Below, piece after piece: positions 1 to 8,110 of a DNA stretch of 64,000 bases (its first letter is position 1; each line of letters starts with the position of its first letter). The stretch is taken from the NCBI RefSeq assembly GCF_014204915.1, contig NZ_JACHMH010000001.1, positions 1,178,001 to 1,242,000 on the forward strand, read 5' to 3'. This stretch comes from Crossiella cryophila (GTDB lineage Bacteria > Actinomycetota > Actinomycetes > Mycobacteriales > Pseudonocardiaceae). Both the position numbers and the translations under genes were made by a program. A model generated the notes under the pieces. That model saw only the letters and a program-made list of their open reading frames with translations, was not told the origin of the DNA and did no database searches.

Positions 1-233
1 ACCGCGACGTGCGCCACCCCGAACAGGCCGAGGTAGGCCGCGCCGTAGTAGAGCAGGGCATTGGTCAGCTCCTGCTCCTGGTTGATCTCCACCAGCATCA
101 GCGCACCGGTGACCAGCACCGCGGCGAAGGCGAGCAGCATCAACTCGGTGCCGCGCCTGGTCGCGGTGGGTGGCGGCTGAGCTGGCGGCCCCCCGGGCAG
201 TGGCCCGGTGGTCGTCGCGGCCGACTCAGCCAT
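1..233 (-). CDS. rodA: FtsW/RodA-family peptidoglycan glycosyltransferase, 5' part only
   Basis: This is the N-terminal fragment, about 77 residues, of a SEDS-family protein; the rest lies beyond the window start. The product begins MAESAATTT, runs through a proline-rich cytoplasmic stretch, then enters hydrophobic segments (ELMLLAFAAVLVTGALML and a second one starting near residue 60). SEDS proteins polymerise peptidoglycan in the membrane with a class B PBP. Its ATG shares a TGATG junction with the pstP stop, so the two are translationally coupled. Order pstP then rodA is the known arrangement of the actinobacterial pknA/pknB cluster, and this context supports RodA rather than FtsW. Only the first helices are visible, so identity rests largely on synteny. 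Confidence 0.85.
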   Translation of the reverse strand, partial: MAESAATTTGPLPGGPPAQPPPTATRRGTELMLLAFAAVLVTGALMLVEINQEQELTNALLYYGAAYLGLFGVAHVA

Positions 234-1627
234 CAGCGCACCGTCCGGCATTCCACCCCGGGCTTCGGCGTCGGCGGCGGCAACGGCGTGACGTCCGAGG
301 TCGTGGGCGCGTTCGGGTCAGGGGGCGGCGTGCTCGTGCTGGTCGTCGGCGTGCCGGTGCCACCAGGAGTGCCGGTGGCAGGCGGGCACGGCGGCATCAG
401 CTGGGCGGTGCGCAGCCTGCGGATCGCGTTGCGCGCGCCCTCCAGCCCGTCCAGCCCGGTGATCCCGTTGGTGATGATCTCCTTGCCGGAGGAGGTCAGG
501 TCGGAGACCAGGATCGGCTCCGGGTCACAGCTCGCCGAGTTCGGCGCGCAGGAACCCTCGACCTCACGCTGCAGCCGGATGCCCAGCACATTGCCCTGCA
601 CGCCCTGGAAGACGGCCACCCGGCCGTCCTCGGTCGCGCCGACGTAGTACTGCTGCAGCACCCAGTACCGGGTGAAGAACCCGGCCGCGCCGAAGAGCAC
701 CAGCACCAGCAGCACGACCGAGAGGGTGCGCAGCCAGCGCCTGCCCCGTGGCGGGTCCGGCGGTGGGGTGGTCGGGTCCGGGCGTGGCTGCTGTTGTTGC
801 TGCCAGCCAGGGTTGAGCGCGCCCGCGCGGGAGGCAGGGGAGTCCGGCGGTGGCGGATCGGCGCTGCCGTCGCCGGCGGCGCCACCGACGATCGGGGCGT
901 TCTCCCCGAAGTCGACGTCCACCACATCGGCGACGATCACCGTCACGTTGTCCGGGCCGCCGCCCTTGAGCGCCAGCTCGATCAGCCGGTCGGCGCAGGT
1001 CCTCGGGTCGGGGATGGCCAGGGCCTCGGCCAGCGTCTCCGCCGACACCACCCCGGAGAGCCCGTCCGAGCACAGCATGTACCGATCGCCGTTGCGGGCT
1101 TCCCTGATCGCCAGGCTCGGCTCCACCTCGTGCCCGGTCAGCGCCTTGAGCAGCAGCGACCGTTGCGGGTGGGTGAGCGCCTCGTCCGGAGTGATCCGGC
1201 CTTCGTCGATCAGGGATTGCACGAACGTGTCGTCGTGGGTGATCTGGGACAGGTTTCCGTCCCGGACCAGGTAGGCGCGCGAGTCGCCGATGTGCACGAG
1301 ACCCAGTCTGTTGCCGGCGAAGAGCACCGCGGTCAGCGTGGTGCCCATCCCCTCCAGGTCGGGATCGCTCGCGACGAGTTCGGCGATCGCCGAGTTGCCG
1401 CCGAGCATCGACCCGCGCAGATCACTGAGCAGGTCCTCCCCGGGTTCGTCGTCGTCGAGGGGGGCTAGTGCGGCGATGACCACCTTGCTGGCGACTTCAC
1501 CGGCGGCATGGCCGCCCATGCCGTCGGCGAGCGCGAGCAGTCGGGGGCCGGCGTACACGGAGTCCTGGTTGTTGGCACGTACCAGGCCCCGGTCGCTGCG
1601 GGCCGCGTAACGAAGGACGAGGGTCAT
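233..1627 (-). CDS. pstP: PP2C-family Ser/Thr protein phosphatase PstP
   Basis: A 464-residue membrane-anchored phosphatase that reverses phosphorylation by PknA/PknB-type kinases and so acts on cell-wall and division proteins. The N-terminal 240 residues carry the PP2C metal-site motifs: NNQDSV (D22), ADGMGG (D35-G36), HIGDSRAYL, SDGLSG and GGPDNVTVIV. A proline/glutamine-rich juxtamembrane linker follows. One transmembrane helix lies near residues 297-320, and a predicted external tail of about 140 residues ends in a Pro/Thr-rich low-complexity stretch. The stop overlaps the rodA start, and the gene overlaps fhaB by 4 bp upstream, so fhaB-pstP-rodA is one transcription unit. Family assignment is secure; the tail's function is unknown. 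Confidence 0.96.
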   Translation of the reverse strand: MTLVLRYAARSDRGLVRANNQDSVYAGPRLLALADGMGGHAAGEVASKVVIAALAPLDDDEPGEDLLSDLRGSMLGGNSAIAELVASDPDLEGMGTTLTAVLFAGNRLGLVHIGDSRAYLVRDGNLSQITHDDTFVQSLIDEGRITPDEALTHPQRSLLLKALTGHEVEPSLAIREARNGDRYMLCSDGLSGVVSAETLAEALAIPDPRTCADRLIELALKGGGPDNVTVIVADVVDVDFGENAPIVGGAAGDGSADPPPPDSPASRAGALNPGWQQQQQPRPDPTTPPPDPPRGRRWLRTLSVVLLVLVLFGAAGFFTRYWVLQQYYVGATEDGRVAVFQGVQGNVLGIRLQREVEGSCAPNSASCDPEPILVSDLTSSGKEIITNGITGLDGLEGARNAIRRLRTAQLMPPCPPATGTPGGTGTPTTSTSTPPPDPNAPTTSDVTPLPPPTPKPGVECRTVR

Positions 1628-2085
1628 GAGCGCAGCTCGATCACCGTCTTACCGATGCGGATCGGAACGCCGAGCGGGACCCGGGTGGGTGCCGTGACCT
1701 TCGCCCGGTCTAGATAACTGCCGTTGGTGGAGCCTAGGTCCTCCACGTACCAGTCCGTTCCACGAAGAGAGAGTCTGGCGTGCCTCGTCGACGCGTAGTC
1801 GTCGTCGAGCACGAGGGTGGAGTCGTCGGCACGGCCGATGAGAATAGGGCGGCCGTCCAGCGCGATGCGAGTACCCGCCAGCGCGCCGTGGGTCACCACG
1901 AGTTGCCGGGCGGCTTTGTTGCCCCGCAACTGCCGCCCACTGGTCCGTCGGGAACCGGGTAGGGCGACCCGCAGCCCGGAGGCCGCGTAAAGGTCAGAGC
2001 GAACGACACGGAGCGCAGCCAGCACGAACAACCAGAGCAGGGCGAGAAACCCTGCTCTGGTTAGCTGCATCACAAGTTCTGGCAC
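1624..2085 (-). CDS. fhaB: FHA-domain protein FhaB (FipA-like)
   Basis: A 153-residue protein with one N-terminal membrane helix (about residues 8-25) and a C-terminal forkhead-associated domain that binds phosphothreonine. FHA landmarks are visible: GRADDSTLVL, the conserved Ser/Arg/His strand YASTRHARL, and the LGSTNGSYLD turn. The product reads VPELVMQLTRAGF at its start, which aligns with the beginning of mycobacterial FhaB. I therefore place the start at the GTG at 2085, preceded by a GGGAG element about 12 bases upstream, although the frame stays open for another 80 codons. FhaB couples PknB-family signalling to division and peptidoglycan synthesis in mycobacteria. It overlaps pstP by 4 bp. 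Confidence 0.94.
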   Translation of the reverse strand: MPELVMQLTRAGFLALLWLFVLAALRVVRSDLYAASGLRVALPGSRRTSGRQLRGNKAARQLVVTHGALAGTRIALDGRPILIGRADDSTLVLDDDYASTRHARLSLRGTDWYVEDLGSTNGSYLDRAKVTAPTRVPLGVPIRIGKTVIELRS

Positions 2086-2122
2086 CTGCTGTGACCGCTC
2101 CCGCCTTGCGATGTCGTCCTGG

Positions 2123-3379
2123 TCAGCCCTGGGACCGGAACACCAACGTCGAGTGCCCGATCCTGATCGCGTCGCCGTCGGCGAGCTGCCAGGCCTGGGC
2201 CGGGTTGGAGTTGACCGTCGTGCCGTTGGTCGAGCCCAGGTCGGCCAGCATCGCGTTCTGACCGTCCCAGGTGATTTCCAGGTGCCGGCGGGAGACCCCG
2301 GTGTCCGGCAGGCGGAAATCGGCGTCCTGGCCACGGCCTATCACGTTGCTGCCCTGCTTGAGGCTATAGGTCCGGTTGGAGCCGTCGTCGAGCTGGAGGG
2401 TCGCCGTCAGTGTGCGCGGCCCCGTCTGCACGGCGGGCGGAGCGTATCCCTGCTGGTTCGGGTCGGCGTAGCCGCCCTGCTGGGCGTAGCCCTGCTGGCC
2501 ATAACCCTGGTCGTAGCCCTGCTGGGCGTAACCCTGCTGCTGGCCGTAACCCTGCTGGTCATAGCCGGGCTGCTGGGCGTAGCCCTGGTCGTAACCCTGC
2601 TGCTGCTGGCCATAGCCCTGCTGGTCGTAACCGGGCTGCTGGGCGTAGCCCTGGTCGTAACCCTGCTGCCCGTAGCCAGGCTGCTGCGGCTGCTGGGCGT
2701 AGCCCTGCTGGTCATAACCAGGCTGCTGCGGCTGCTGGCCGTAGCCCTGCTGGTCGTAGCCAGGCTGCTGCGGCTGCTGGGCGTAACCCTGGTCGTAACC
2801 CTGCTGCCCGTACCCGCCTTGCTGCTGCTGGGCGTAGTTCGGGTCGTAGCCCTGCTGGCCGTAGCCAGGCTGCTGCTGCTGGTCGTAGCCGTACTGCCCC
2901 TGCTGCTGCTGGGCGTAGCGGTCTCCCTCGGGGTACTGGCCGGGTGGCTGGCTCATGGGTCGGTCTCCTGCGGTGCGAGGTGGTGCCGGCCGTCGGCGCG
3001 GCGATGCGTCTGGGTCGACTGACGAGCTCGTGTGGAACTGTCCGGTGTGCAGCGTCTCAGAGCGCTCCAAGGAGACTACGACGTCACCGTATGTGTCCCA
3101 CCCGTGCTCGGTCAGATGCTCTCCGACACAGTCGGCGAGCAGATCGGTGATCCGCTGCTCGTCGCCGGCTAGCCGGTCGTGGTCGGCTGGGCCGAGTGTC
3201 ACGGTGTAGTGGTTGGGTGCGAGGAGGCGGCCGCCGGCAAGCTCCTTGACCTTGCGTTCGGCCTCTCGTTGCAGGGCCTGCGCCACCTCCTGGGGTACTA
3301 CGTTGCCACCGAACACGCGCGCGAAAGTATTGCCGACAAGGCCTTCGAGCTTGCGCTCGAAGCGCTGCACGAGGCTCAT
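2123..3379 (-). CDS. fhaA: FHA-domain protein FhaA with Gln/Gly/Tyr-rich linker
   Basis: A 418-residue cytoplasmic phosphothreonine reader, first gene of the fhaA-fhaB-pstP-rodA unit. The N-terminal 120 residues ([16 protein letters not shown] onwards) form the DUF3662 domain typical of FhaA. The middle, roughly residues 150-315, is a low-complexity array of GYxQQ and GYDQGYAQQ units. The last 90 residues are the FHA domain ([30 protein letters not shown]). In mycobacteria FhaA binds PknB-phosphorylated partners such as MviN and regulates lipid II export; I infer the same role here. The ATG at 3379 is chosen over an upstream open frame because it begins the conserved MSLVQRFE sequence. Confidence 0.95.
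   Translation of the reverse strand: MSLVQRFERKLEGLVGNTFARVFGGNVVPQEVAQALQREAERKVKELAGGRLLAPNHYTVTLGPADHDRLAGDEQRITDLLADCVGEHLTEHGWDTYGDVVVSLERSETLHTGQFHTSSSVDPDASPRRRPAPPRTAGDRPMSQPPGQYPEGDRYAQQQQGQYGYDQQQQPGYGQQGYDPNYAQQQQGGYGQQGYDQGYAQQPQQPGYDQQGYGQQPQQPGYDQQGYAQQPQQPGYGQQGYDQGYAQQPGYDQQGYGQQQQGYDQGYAQQPGYDQQGYGQQQGYAQQGYDQGYGQQGYAQQGGYADPNQQGYAPPAVQTGPRTLTATLQLDDGSNRTYSLKQGSNVIGRGQDADFRLPDTGVSRRHLEITWDGQNAMLADLGSTNGTTVNSNPAQAWQLADGDAIRIGHSTLVFRSQG
2447..2925 (-). repeat. Low-complexity tandem repeat inside fhaA
   Basis: Imperfect short tandem units encoding [19 protein letters not shown] and GYDQGYAQQ. The DNA unit is dominated by CTGCTG and TGGTCGTAACC-like blocks on the plus strand. 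The array stays in frame throughout. Such tracts are prone to length change by slippage, so the linker length probably varies between strains. Confidence 0.85.
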
Positions 3380-3515
3380 GTCCCACCCTTCCGCTTCCGG
3401 TCCAGTCCAGTGAGCGCCGGGCACCGAACGTGGTCGTGCGGTGCAGCTGGTTCGGCTCCGTGTCCGGTCGCTCACCCCGATCGTATCCGGGTCTGGGGGC
3501 AAGGGAGGGGCCGAG

Positions 3516-3546
3516 TTGTAAGCCAGTCCCCTGACCGTGCTAGGCT
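3516..3546 (+). promoter_or_regulatory. Possible promoter of tRNA-Leu
   Basis: TTGTAA at 3516-3521 and TAGGCT at 3541-3546, the latter preceded by TG (extended -10 form), lie about 30 bases before the mature tRNA end. The 19-bp spacer is longer than ideal, so this is a weak call by eye. It faces away from the fhaA start at 3379, making 3380-3578 a divergent promoter region. Confidence 0.35.
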
Positions 3547-3578
3547 TCCGCCGCACCCCAAAAGGGAGCCCCCGAAAG

Positions 3579-3661
3579 GGGCAAGTGGCGGAATGGCAGA
3601 CGCGCACGGTTCAGGTCCGTGTGTCCGAAAGGACGTGAGGGTTCAACTCCCTCCTTGCCCA
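3579..3661 (+). tRNA. tRNA-Leu (anticodon CAG)
   Basis: A class II tRNA. The acceptor stem is GGGCAAG (3579-3585) paired with CTTGCCC (3654-3660), followed by the discriminator A at 3661. The anticodon stem CACGG/CCGTG encloses the loop TTCAGGT with anticodon CAG, which reads CUG codons. There is a long variable arm (TGTCCGAAAGGACG) and a T-loop (GGTTCAACTCC). CCA is not encoded. The same tRNA-Leu(CAG) sits beside fhaA in Mycobacterium tuberculosis, so the position is an old syntenic landmark. Confidence 0.97.
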
Positions 3662-3707
3662 CGTAAAAGAAGACCCCGGCGCGCTGCGCCGGGGTCTTCT
3701 TTTACGT
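3661..3707 (+). terminator. Perfect 22-bp hairpin terminator after tRNA-Leu
   Basis: The arms at 3661-3682 and 3686-3707 are exact reverse complements with a 3-base loop (GCT). The top of the stem is G/C-rich and the outer part A/T-rich (ACGTAAAAGAAGACC... TTCTTTTACGT), so the transcript leaves on a U-rich strand. The stem begins at the discriminator base of the tRNA. The palindrome can act in either direction. Confidence 0.85.
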
Positions 3708-4137
3708 CCACACCGGGGGCCCGAGCCCCCGGACCCCCACGGTGCGGCTGGTGCTGAACCAGCGTGGTCACCTGCCTTTGTTGCCGCCTTATATGGCCGC
3801 CTTTGCCGTGGCCTATTTCTCTGTGACCTAGAGCGAAGATTCTTCAGGCTTGGCTCAGGTCCTTCTTTGGGGGCGGTTGGCGGGCTTTGGGGCGCGGTGA
3901 GCGGTGAGCGTGTCGGTCTCACACGAACGGCCGCACTGCCGGGCTGAAGTGCTTGACCGTGCACCGACCGGTTACCGACTGACTTCGGCCGCCGGTCGCA
4001 ACTGGGTATGGGCATTCCCTGCGGTAGGGCCCTGACCTGGTAAATCAGTTAAGGCGTCAGCGAACGAACCAGCTCCGGAACGCCAAGAACGCCGCTGTGG
4101 GTGACCACGGAGGTGAAGCCGCAGGGAGGCGAAGATC
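3708..4137. other. Intergenic stretch without a recognised gene
   Basis: About 430 bases between the tRNA terminator and the next gene. The first half is noticeably less G+C-rich than its surroundings. Open frames here have no ribosome-binding site or recognisable product. The last 15 bases hold the Shine-Dalgarno AGGGAGG for the gene starting at 4138. I see no structured RNA or repeat. Confidence 0.5.
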
Positions 4138-4761
4138 GTGAGCCGCACCACGGGCCAGCCGACAGTCCAGGGTGGACTGCCTGTCATTCCGGCCCGATCA
4201 ATCGCCCCGGTCGAGTTACCCGCTCCGCCGGAACATCTGGCCGCCAGGGCCGCCGACCTGCTGGGCTGGGGCGGGGTCATGCTGCCGCCGATGACCCTGC
4301 TGGGCCGCCGGGTGGTCATGGTCGCCGAGCTGATCACCGACGCGCACGCCGAACGGCTCGCGCTGGGGTGTCCGCCGGTGACCGACCGGACCACCGTCTC
4401 CACCTGGGTCTGGCCCGAACTGGCCGGCATGGTGCCCGCCCCCGCGGTCCGCCTGGTCGGCGCGATCGCGTTGTCCCGGCACTGGCGCACCGCGCTGACC
4501 TCGGTGGTGCCCTTCTCCCGGTTCACCAACACGGCCGTCGTGGTGCCGTCGGCGGTGGCCGAGGGCGATGACTTCCTGGCGAACTGCCTGATGCGGGCCG
4601 GTCACTACGGTGTGTCGGTGGCCACAGCCCAGGACCAGGGATCGGTCGAGCTGACCCTGCGCGGCCGTCCGCCGCAGGACTTCCCGATCGAGCAGGAGGT
4701 CACCGTGCGGTGGCTGCGTGAGGTGGTCTACGACCGGATCCTGGCCACCACGGTCAGCTAG
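4138..4761 (+). CDS. Conserved-looking protein of unknown function
   Basis: A 207-residue soluble protein starting at a GTG with a strong AGGGAGG ribosome-binding site about 7 bases upstream. I do not recognise a domain. The chain is hydrophobic but lacks a clear transmembrane helix or signal peptide. It has a Pro-rich start, a Trp-containing middle (TWVWPELAGM) and a mixed alpha/beta-looking second half ending VRWLREVVYDRILATTVS. Codon use is typical of the chromosome, so it is likely a real vertically inherited gene. It converges on the following oxidase, and the two stop regions overlap by 8 bp. Confidence 0.75.
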   Translation: MSRTTGQPTVQGGLPVIPARSIAPVELPAPPEHLAARAADLLGWGGVMLPPMTLLGRRVVMVAELITDAHAERLALGCPPVTDRTTVSTWVWPELAGMVPAPAVRLVGAIALSRHWRTALTSVVPFSRFTNTAVVVPSAVAEGDDFLANCLMRAGHYGVSVATAQDQGSVELTLRGRPPQDFPIEQEVTVRWLREVVYDRILATTVS

Positions 4762-6097
4762 TGGTGCCCAGCACCCGGTCCAGGTACCGGTTGCGGAAGC
4801 GGCCGTGCGGGTCCAGGGCAGCGCGCACGGCCTGGAAGTCGGCGAAATGCGGATACCGGCCGCGGAGGGACTCCTCCGTCTGGCTGTGCATCTTCCCCCA
4901 GTGCGGACGGCCACCCGCCGCATAGGCGATCTGCTCGAACGTGTCGAACCAGTGCCGGTAGGGCATGCCGAGGAACTGGTGGATGGCCAGGTACGCGGTC
5001 GGCCTGCCGGTCGCGGTGGACAACCAGATGTCATCGGCGGCGGCCACCCGGACCTCGACCGGGATGTTCACCGGGTGCTCAAGGCGCTCGGAGGCGGCGC
5101 GGAGTTCGGTGAGCACCTCGCGCAGGTGCTCCCGCGGGATCGCGTACTCGGTCTCGGTGAAGCGGACCCGGCGCGGCGTGGTGAACACCCGATGTGAGGC
5201 GTCGCTGTAACTGCGCTCGCCCAGCACCTTGGCGCACAGCCGGTTCAGCGGGCGGACCAGGCCAGGGATCGCCCGGCCGGTGTGGCAGACCGCGGCCAGC
5301 GCGGCGTTCTCCAGCACCTCGTACTCGAAGAACCGGCGCACCGGATGCAGTGGCTGCCGGGGTGCGTCCACCGGCAGCCGGTTGTTCCGCTTCACCATGA
5401 CCCGGTCGGTGTGCACGAACCAGTGGAACTCGGCGTGGTCGTTGGCCGCGGTCAGCTCGTCGAAGCACTCGATCGTCTCGTCCAGGCCCGCCGGGTACTC
5501 CGCGGCCTGCAGCGCGAACGCCGGTTCGCACTGCAGGGTCACCGTGGTCAGCACACCCAGCGCGCCGAGGCCGACCCTGGCCGCGCTGAACTCGGCCGGG
5601 TTCTCCGTCGCCGAGCAGCGCAGCAGCGAACCGTCGGCCAGCACCAGTTCCAGTGCCTTGACCTGGGTGGCCAGTCCGCCGAAGGTCGCGCCGGTGCCGT
5701 GGGTGCCGGTGGAGATGGCGCCGGCCACGGTCTGCCGGTCGATATCGCCCAGGTTGGTCATGGCCAGGCCGAGCTGGTCCAGCTCGCGGTTGAGCTGGTG
5801 CAGCGGAGTGCCGGCGCGCACGGTGACCAGGCCGGTCTGGTGGTCGGCCGCGATCACCCCGCGCCACTCGGACAGGTCCAGGGCCAGGCCACCTTCGGGT
5901 GAACCGACCGCACTGAACGAGTGGCCACTGCCCAGGGGGCGCACCGTGAGGTCGTCCCGGGCCGCGGCCTTCACCGCGGCGGCGATTTCCTCGACGTCCC
6001 TGGGACGAGCGGTGCGGGCCGGCCGCGCGGTGGCGGTCCGGGCCCAGTTGGTCCACGAGCCAGTGTCACTCTGTCGCGGCAAGGCTACCCTCCGCAA
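4754..6097 (-). CDS. FAD-linked aldonolactone oxidase (D-arabinono-/L-gulono-1,4-lactone oxidase family)
   Basis: A 447-residue flavoenzyme of the vanillyl-alcohol-oxidase fold. The FAD domain spans about residues 20-190 with the flavin-contact sequence GSGHSFSAVG and GTHGTGATFGG. The C-terminal ALO domain ends with the family signature HWGK (GGRPHWGKMHS), which separates aldonolactone oxidoreductases from other FAD oxidases. The enzyme would oxidise a sugar lactone at C2; the true substrate (gulono-, arabinono-, xylitol-type) cannot be told. The start MRRVALPRQS is 15 residues before the typical family opening (SWTNWARTATARP), so a slightly later start is possible. It is divergent from a PLP enzyme, with a short shared promoter gap. 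Confidence 0.9.
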   Translation of the reverse strand: MRRVALPRQSDTGSWTNWARTATARPARTARPRDVEEIAAAVKAAARDDLTVRPLGSGHSFSAVGSPEGGLALDLSEWRGVIAADHQTGLVTVRAGTPLHQLNRELDQLGLAMTNLGDIDRQTVAGAISTGTHGTGATFGGLATQVKALELVLADGSLLRCSATENPAEFSAARVGLGALGVLTTVTLQCEPAFALQAAEYPAGLDETIECFDELTAANDHAEFHWFVHTDRVMVKRNNRLPVDAPRQPLHPVRRFFEYEVLENAALAAVCHTGRAIPGLVRPLNRLCAKVLGERSYSDASHRVFTTPRRVRFTETEYAIPREHLREVLTELRAASERLEHPVNIPVEVRVAAADDIWLSTATGRPTAYLAIHQFLGMPYRHWFDTFEQIAYAAGGRPHWGKMHSQTEESLRGRYPHFADFQAVRAALDPHGRFRNRYLDRVLGTTS

Positions 6098-6170
6098 TCT
6101 TCGGGGCGGATGTTGGTGAACGTACGTGAAGAGGTTTCACCTTTCAAGGTTTTCGGCTTACCGTTGCAGT

Positions 6171-7370
6171 GTGCTAGCCACGCAGACCAGGTCCCGCTTC
6201 GACGCCGCGACCGCGCATCTCGACCCGCCACTGGCCGCGGTCGACCTCGCGGCGTTCCACAGCAATGCCGCCGAGCTGGTCCGCCGTGCGCACGGCAGGC
6301 CGATCCGGCTGGCCAGCAAGTCGGTGCGGGTGCGCGAGCTGCTCAAGCTCGCGCTCGCCGATCCGGGCTTCGCCGGTCTCATGTGTTACTCCCTCAACGA
6401 GGCGCTGTGGCTGCACGGCGCGGGGGTGAGTGACGACCTGCTCATCGGTTATCCGACCGTCGACCGCGCCGCGCTGCAGAAGCTGGCCGCCGACGACGGC
6501 GCCAGGGCCGCGATCACGCTGATGATCGATGATCCCGCACACCTGGACCTGATCACCGAGGTGCTCGGGCCGGGACACCCGGAGATCCGGGTCTGCCTGG
6601 AACTGGACGCCTCCTGGCGGCCGCTCTCCGGCGCGGTGCACGTCGGGGTCCGGCGCTCGCCGGTGCACACTCCGGCGCAGGCCAGGTCGCTGGCGGTGGA
6701 GGTCGTGCGCAGGCCGGGGTTCGCGCTGGTCGGGATCATGTCCTACGAGGCCCAGGTGGCCGGGCTCGGCGACAAGCCGATCGGCAGGCCGGTGCGCGGG
6801 CTCGCGGTGCGCTGGATGCAGAAGCAGTCGCTGGCCGAACTGGCCGAGCGGCGGGCGCTGGCGGTGGCCGGAGTGCGTTCGGTGGCCGAGCTGGAGTTCG
6901 TCAACGGCGGCGGCACCGGCAGCCTGGAGCGGACCGCGGCCGAGGACGCGGTCACCGAGCTGACCGCGGGTTCCGGCCTGCTCGCGCCCACCCTGTTCGA
7001 CAACTACGAGCATCTGCACCTGCGGCCGGCCGCGTTGTTCGCGCTGCCGGTGGTGCGCAGGCCGACCAGGGACACCGCCACCGTCTTCGCCGGCGGCTAT
7101 CTCGCTTCCGGGCCGGTGGGGCCGGACCGGGTGCCGGTGCCCTATCTGCCGAGGGGCCTCAAGCTCAACGCGATGGAGGGTGCGGGCGAGGTGCAGACCC
7201 CGCTGGTCGGCAAGGCAGCCGACGGGCTGGCCATCGGCGACCGGGTCTGGTTCCGGCACGCCAAGGCGGGGGAGCTGGCCGAGCGCTTCACCGAGTTCCA
7301 CCTGATCGACGGCGACCAGGTCAGCCTGAGCGCGCCGACCTACCGCGGCGAGGGCCGGGCTTTCGGCTAG
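6171..7370 (+). CDS. PLP-dependent amino acid deaminase/aldolase (alanine-racemase fold, D-threonine-aldolase-like)
   Basis: About 399 residues from the GTG at 6171. The N-terminal half has the alanine-racemase-type barrel with the PLP lysine in RLASKSVRV. The C-terminal domain resembles the D-threonine aldolase/D-serine dehydratase family (LKLNAMEGAGEVQTP, WFRHAKAGELAERF). Such enzymes cleave beta-hydroxy amino acids or deaminate D-amino acids; the substrate here is not known. The frame is open to a GTG at 6126, but homology-like sequence begins at RSRFDAATAHLDPP and neither start has a good ribosome-binding site, so I prefer 6171 with reservation. It is divergent from the lactone oxidase, and its stop overlaps the TetR gene stop in a shared CTAG. 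Confidence 0.82.
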   Translation: MLATQTRSRFDAATAHLDPPLAAVDLAAFHSNAAELVRRAHGRPIRLASKSVRVRELLKLALADPGFAGLMCYSLNEALWLHGAGVSDDLLIGYPTVDRAALQKLAADDGARAAITLMIDDPAHLDLITEVLGPGHPEIRVCLELDASWRPLSGAVHVGVRRSPVHTPAQARSLAVEVVRRPGFALVGIMSYEAQVAGLGDKPIGRPVRGLAVRWMQKQSLAELAERRALAVAGVRSVAELEFVNGGGTGSLERTAAEDAVTELTAGSGLLAPTLFDNYEHLHLRPAALFALPVVRRPTRDTATVFAGGYLASGPVGPDRVPVPYLPRGLKLNAMEGAGEVQTPLVGKAADGLAIGDRVWFRHAKAGELAERFTEFHLIDGDQVSLSAPTYRGEGRAFG

Positions 7371-7981
7371 CGGATCCGGCTGCCCAGGTAATCCCTGACC
7401 AGCGCCTTGGCCTCGGCGACGACTCGCGGGTCGCCGTCGGGGTCGTGCCGGAAAGCCAGGTGCAGCACCGCGTCCGCGGCCTCGATGGCCACCGCCATGG
7501 GCAGCTGGACCTCGCTGAGCGGCAGCCCGAACCGCTCGGTGATCAGCTGCGCCAGCCGGTCGGCGATCACCGTGTTGTTGTCCTTGCCGTCATCGAGCAG
7601 CCGCACGTCCACCGCGTCGCCGAAGTGCACCTTGCGGAAGCCGGGCACCTCGCGGTGCATGGCGATGTAGACGTCGAAGGCCCGGTCGACCACATCCCAC
7701 CAGTGCGCCAGCTCGACCTCGGCCAGGCGTTCGAGCACCTTGCTGAGGAAGCGGTCCAGGTTGCGCATGGTCAGCGCCTGCACCACGGCCCGCTTGTCCG
7801 GGAAGAACTGGTAGAGCGAGCCGACCGCGACGCCCGCGCGTTCGGCGATCAGGGTGGTGGTGACCCCGTCGTAGCCCAGCTCGGCGACCAGTTCGGCACA
7901 CGCGTCCAGCATCCGTTCGACCCGCTGCGCGCTGCGCTGCTGGACCGGGCGCCGCCGGAGCGGGGTGAGATCTGCTGACAC
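7367..7981 (-). CDS. TetR-family transcriptional regulator
   Basis: A 204-residue repressor. The N-terminal HTH (about residues 20-65) reads ERMLDACAELVAELGYDG then TTTLIAERAGVAVGSLYQFF, the classic TetR pattern ending in YQFFPDK. The C-terminal ligand-binding domain is helical and unassigned. It starts at a GTG with AGGGAG 7 bases upstream. It is divergent from the beta-glucosidase/MFS genes across a 129-bp gap holding a 17-bp inverted repeat, so it probably controls that operon and itself. The ligand may be a glucoside or aglycone, by context only. Confidence 0.93.
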   Translation of the reverse strand: MSADLTPLRRRPVQQRSAQRVERMLDACAELVAELGYDGVTTTLIAERAGVAVGSLYQFFPDKRAVVQALTMRNLDRFLSKVLERLAEVELAHWWDVVDRAFDVYIAMHREVPGFRKVHFGDAVDVRLLDDGKDNNTVIADRLAQLITERFGLPLSEVQLPMAVAIEAADAVLHLAFRHDPDGDPRVVAEAKALVRDYLGSRIR

Positions 7982-8075
7982 GGGCGGCTCCCTGGGGCAT
8001 TCGGCGGCGGACAGGCGTCCATTCTGGCGTGATCGACTGCGATGCTCTTTCGTGTGAACCGCGACACGCCTAAGA

Positions 8076-8092
8076 TGCGAATCGGATTCACA
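8076..8092. promoter_or_regulatory. Putative TetR operator
   Basis: An inverted repeat TGCGAATC-G-GATTCACA: eight-base arms with a single mismatched pair around a central G. It contains the perfect 11-bp core GAATCGGATTC (8079-8089). It lies in the divergent gap between the TetR gene (start 7981) and the beta-glucosidase (start 8111). Size and symmetry fit a TetR dimer site. Confidence 0.55.
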
Positions 8093-8110
8093 TTAGCCTG
8101 AGGAGGCTCG

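Noticed and set aside
2447-2925. Regular short repeats resembling a CRISPR array
   Set aside because: Units are coding, in frame, of varying length and without distinct spacers; they encode the FhaA linker.
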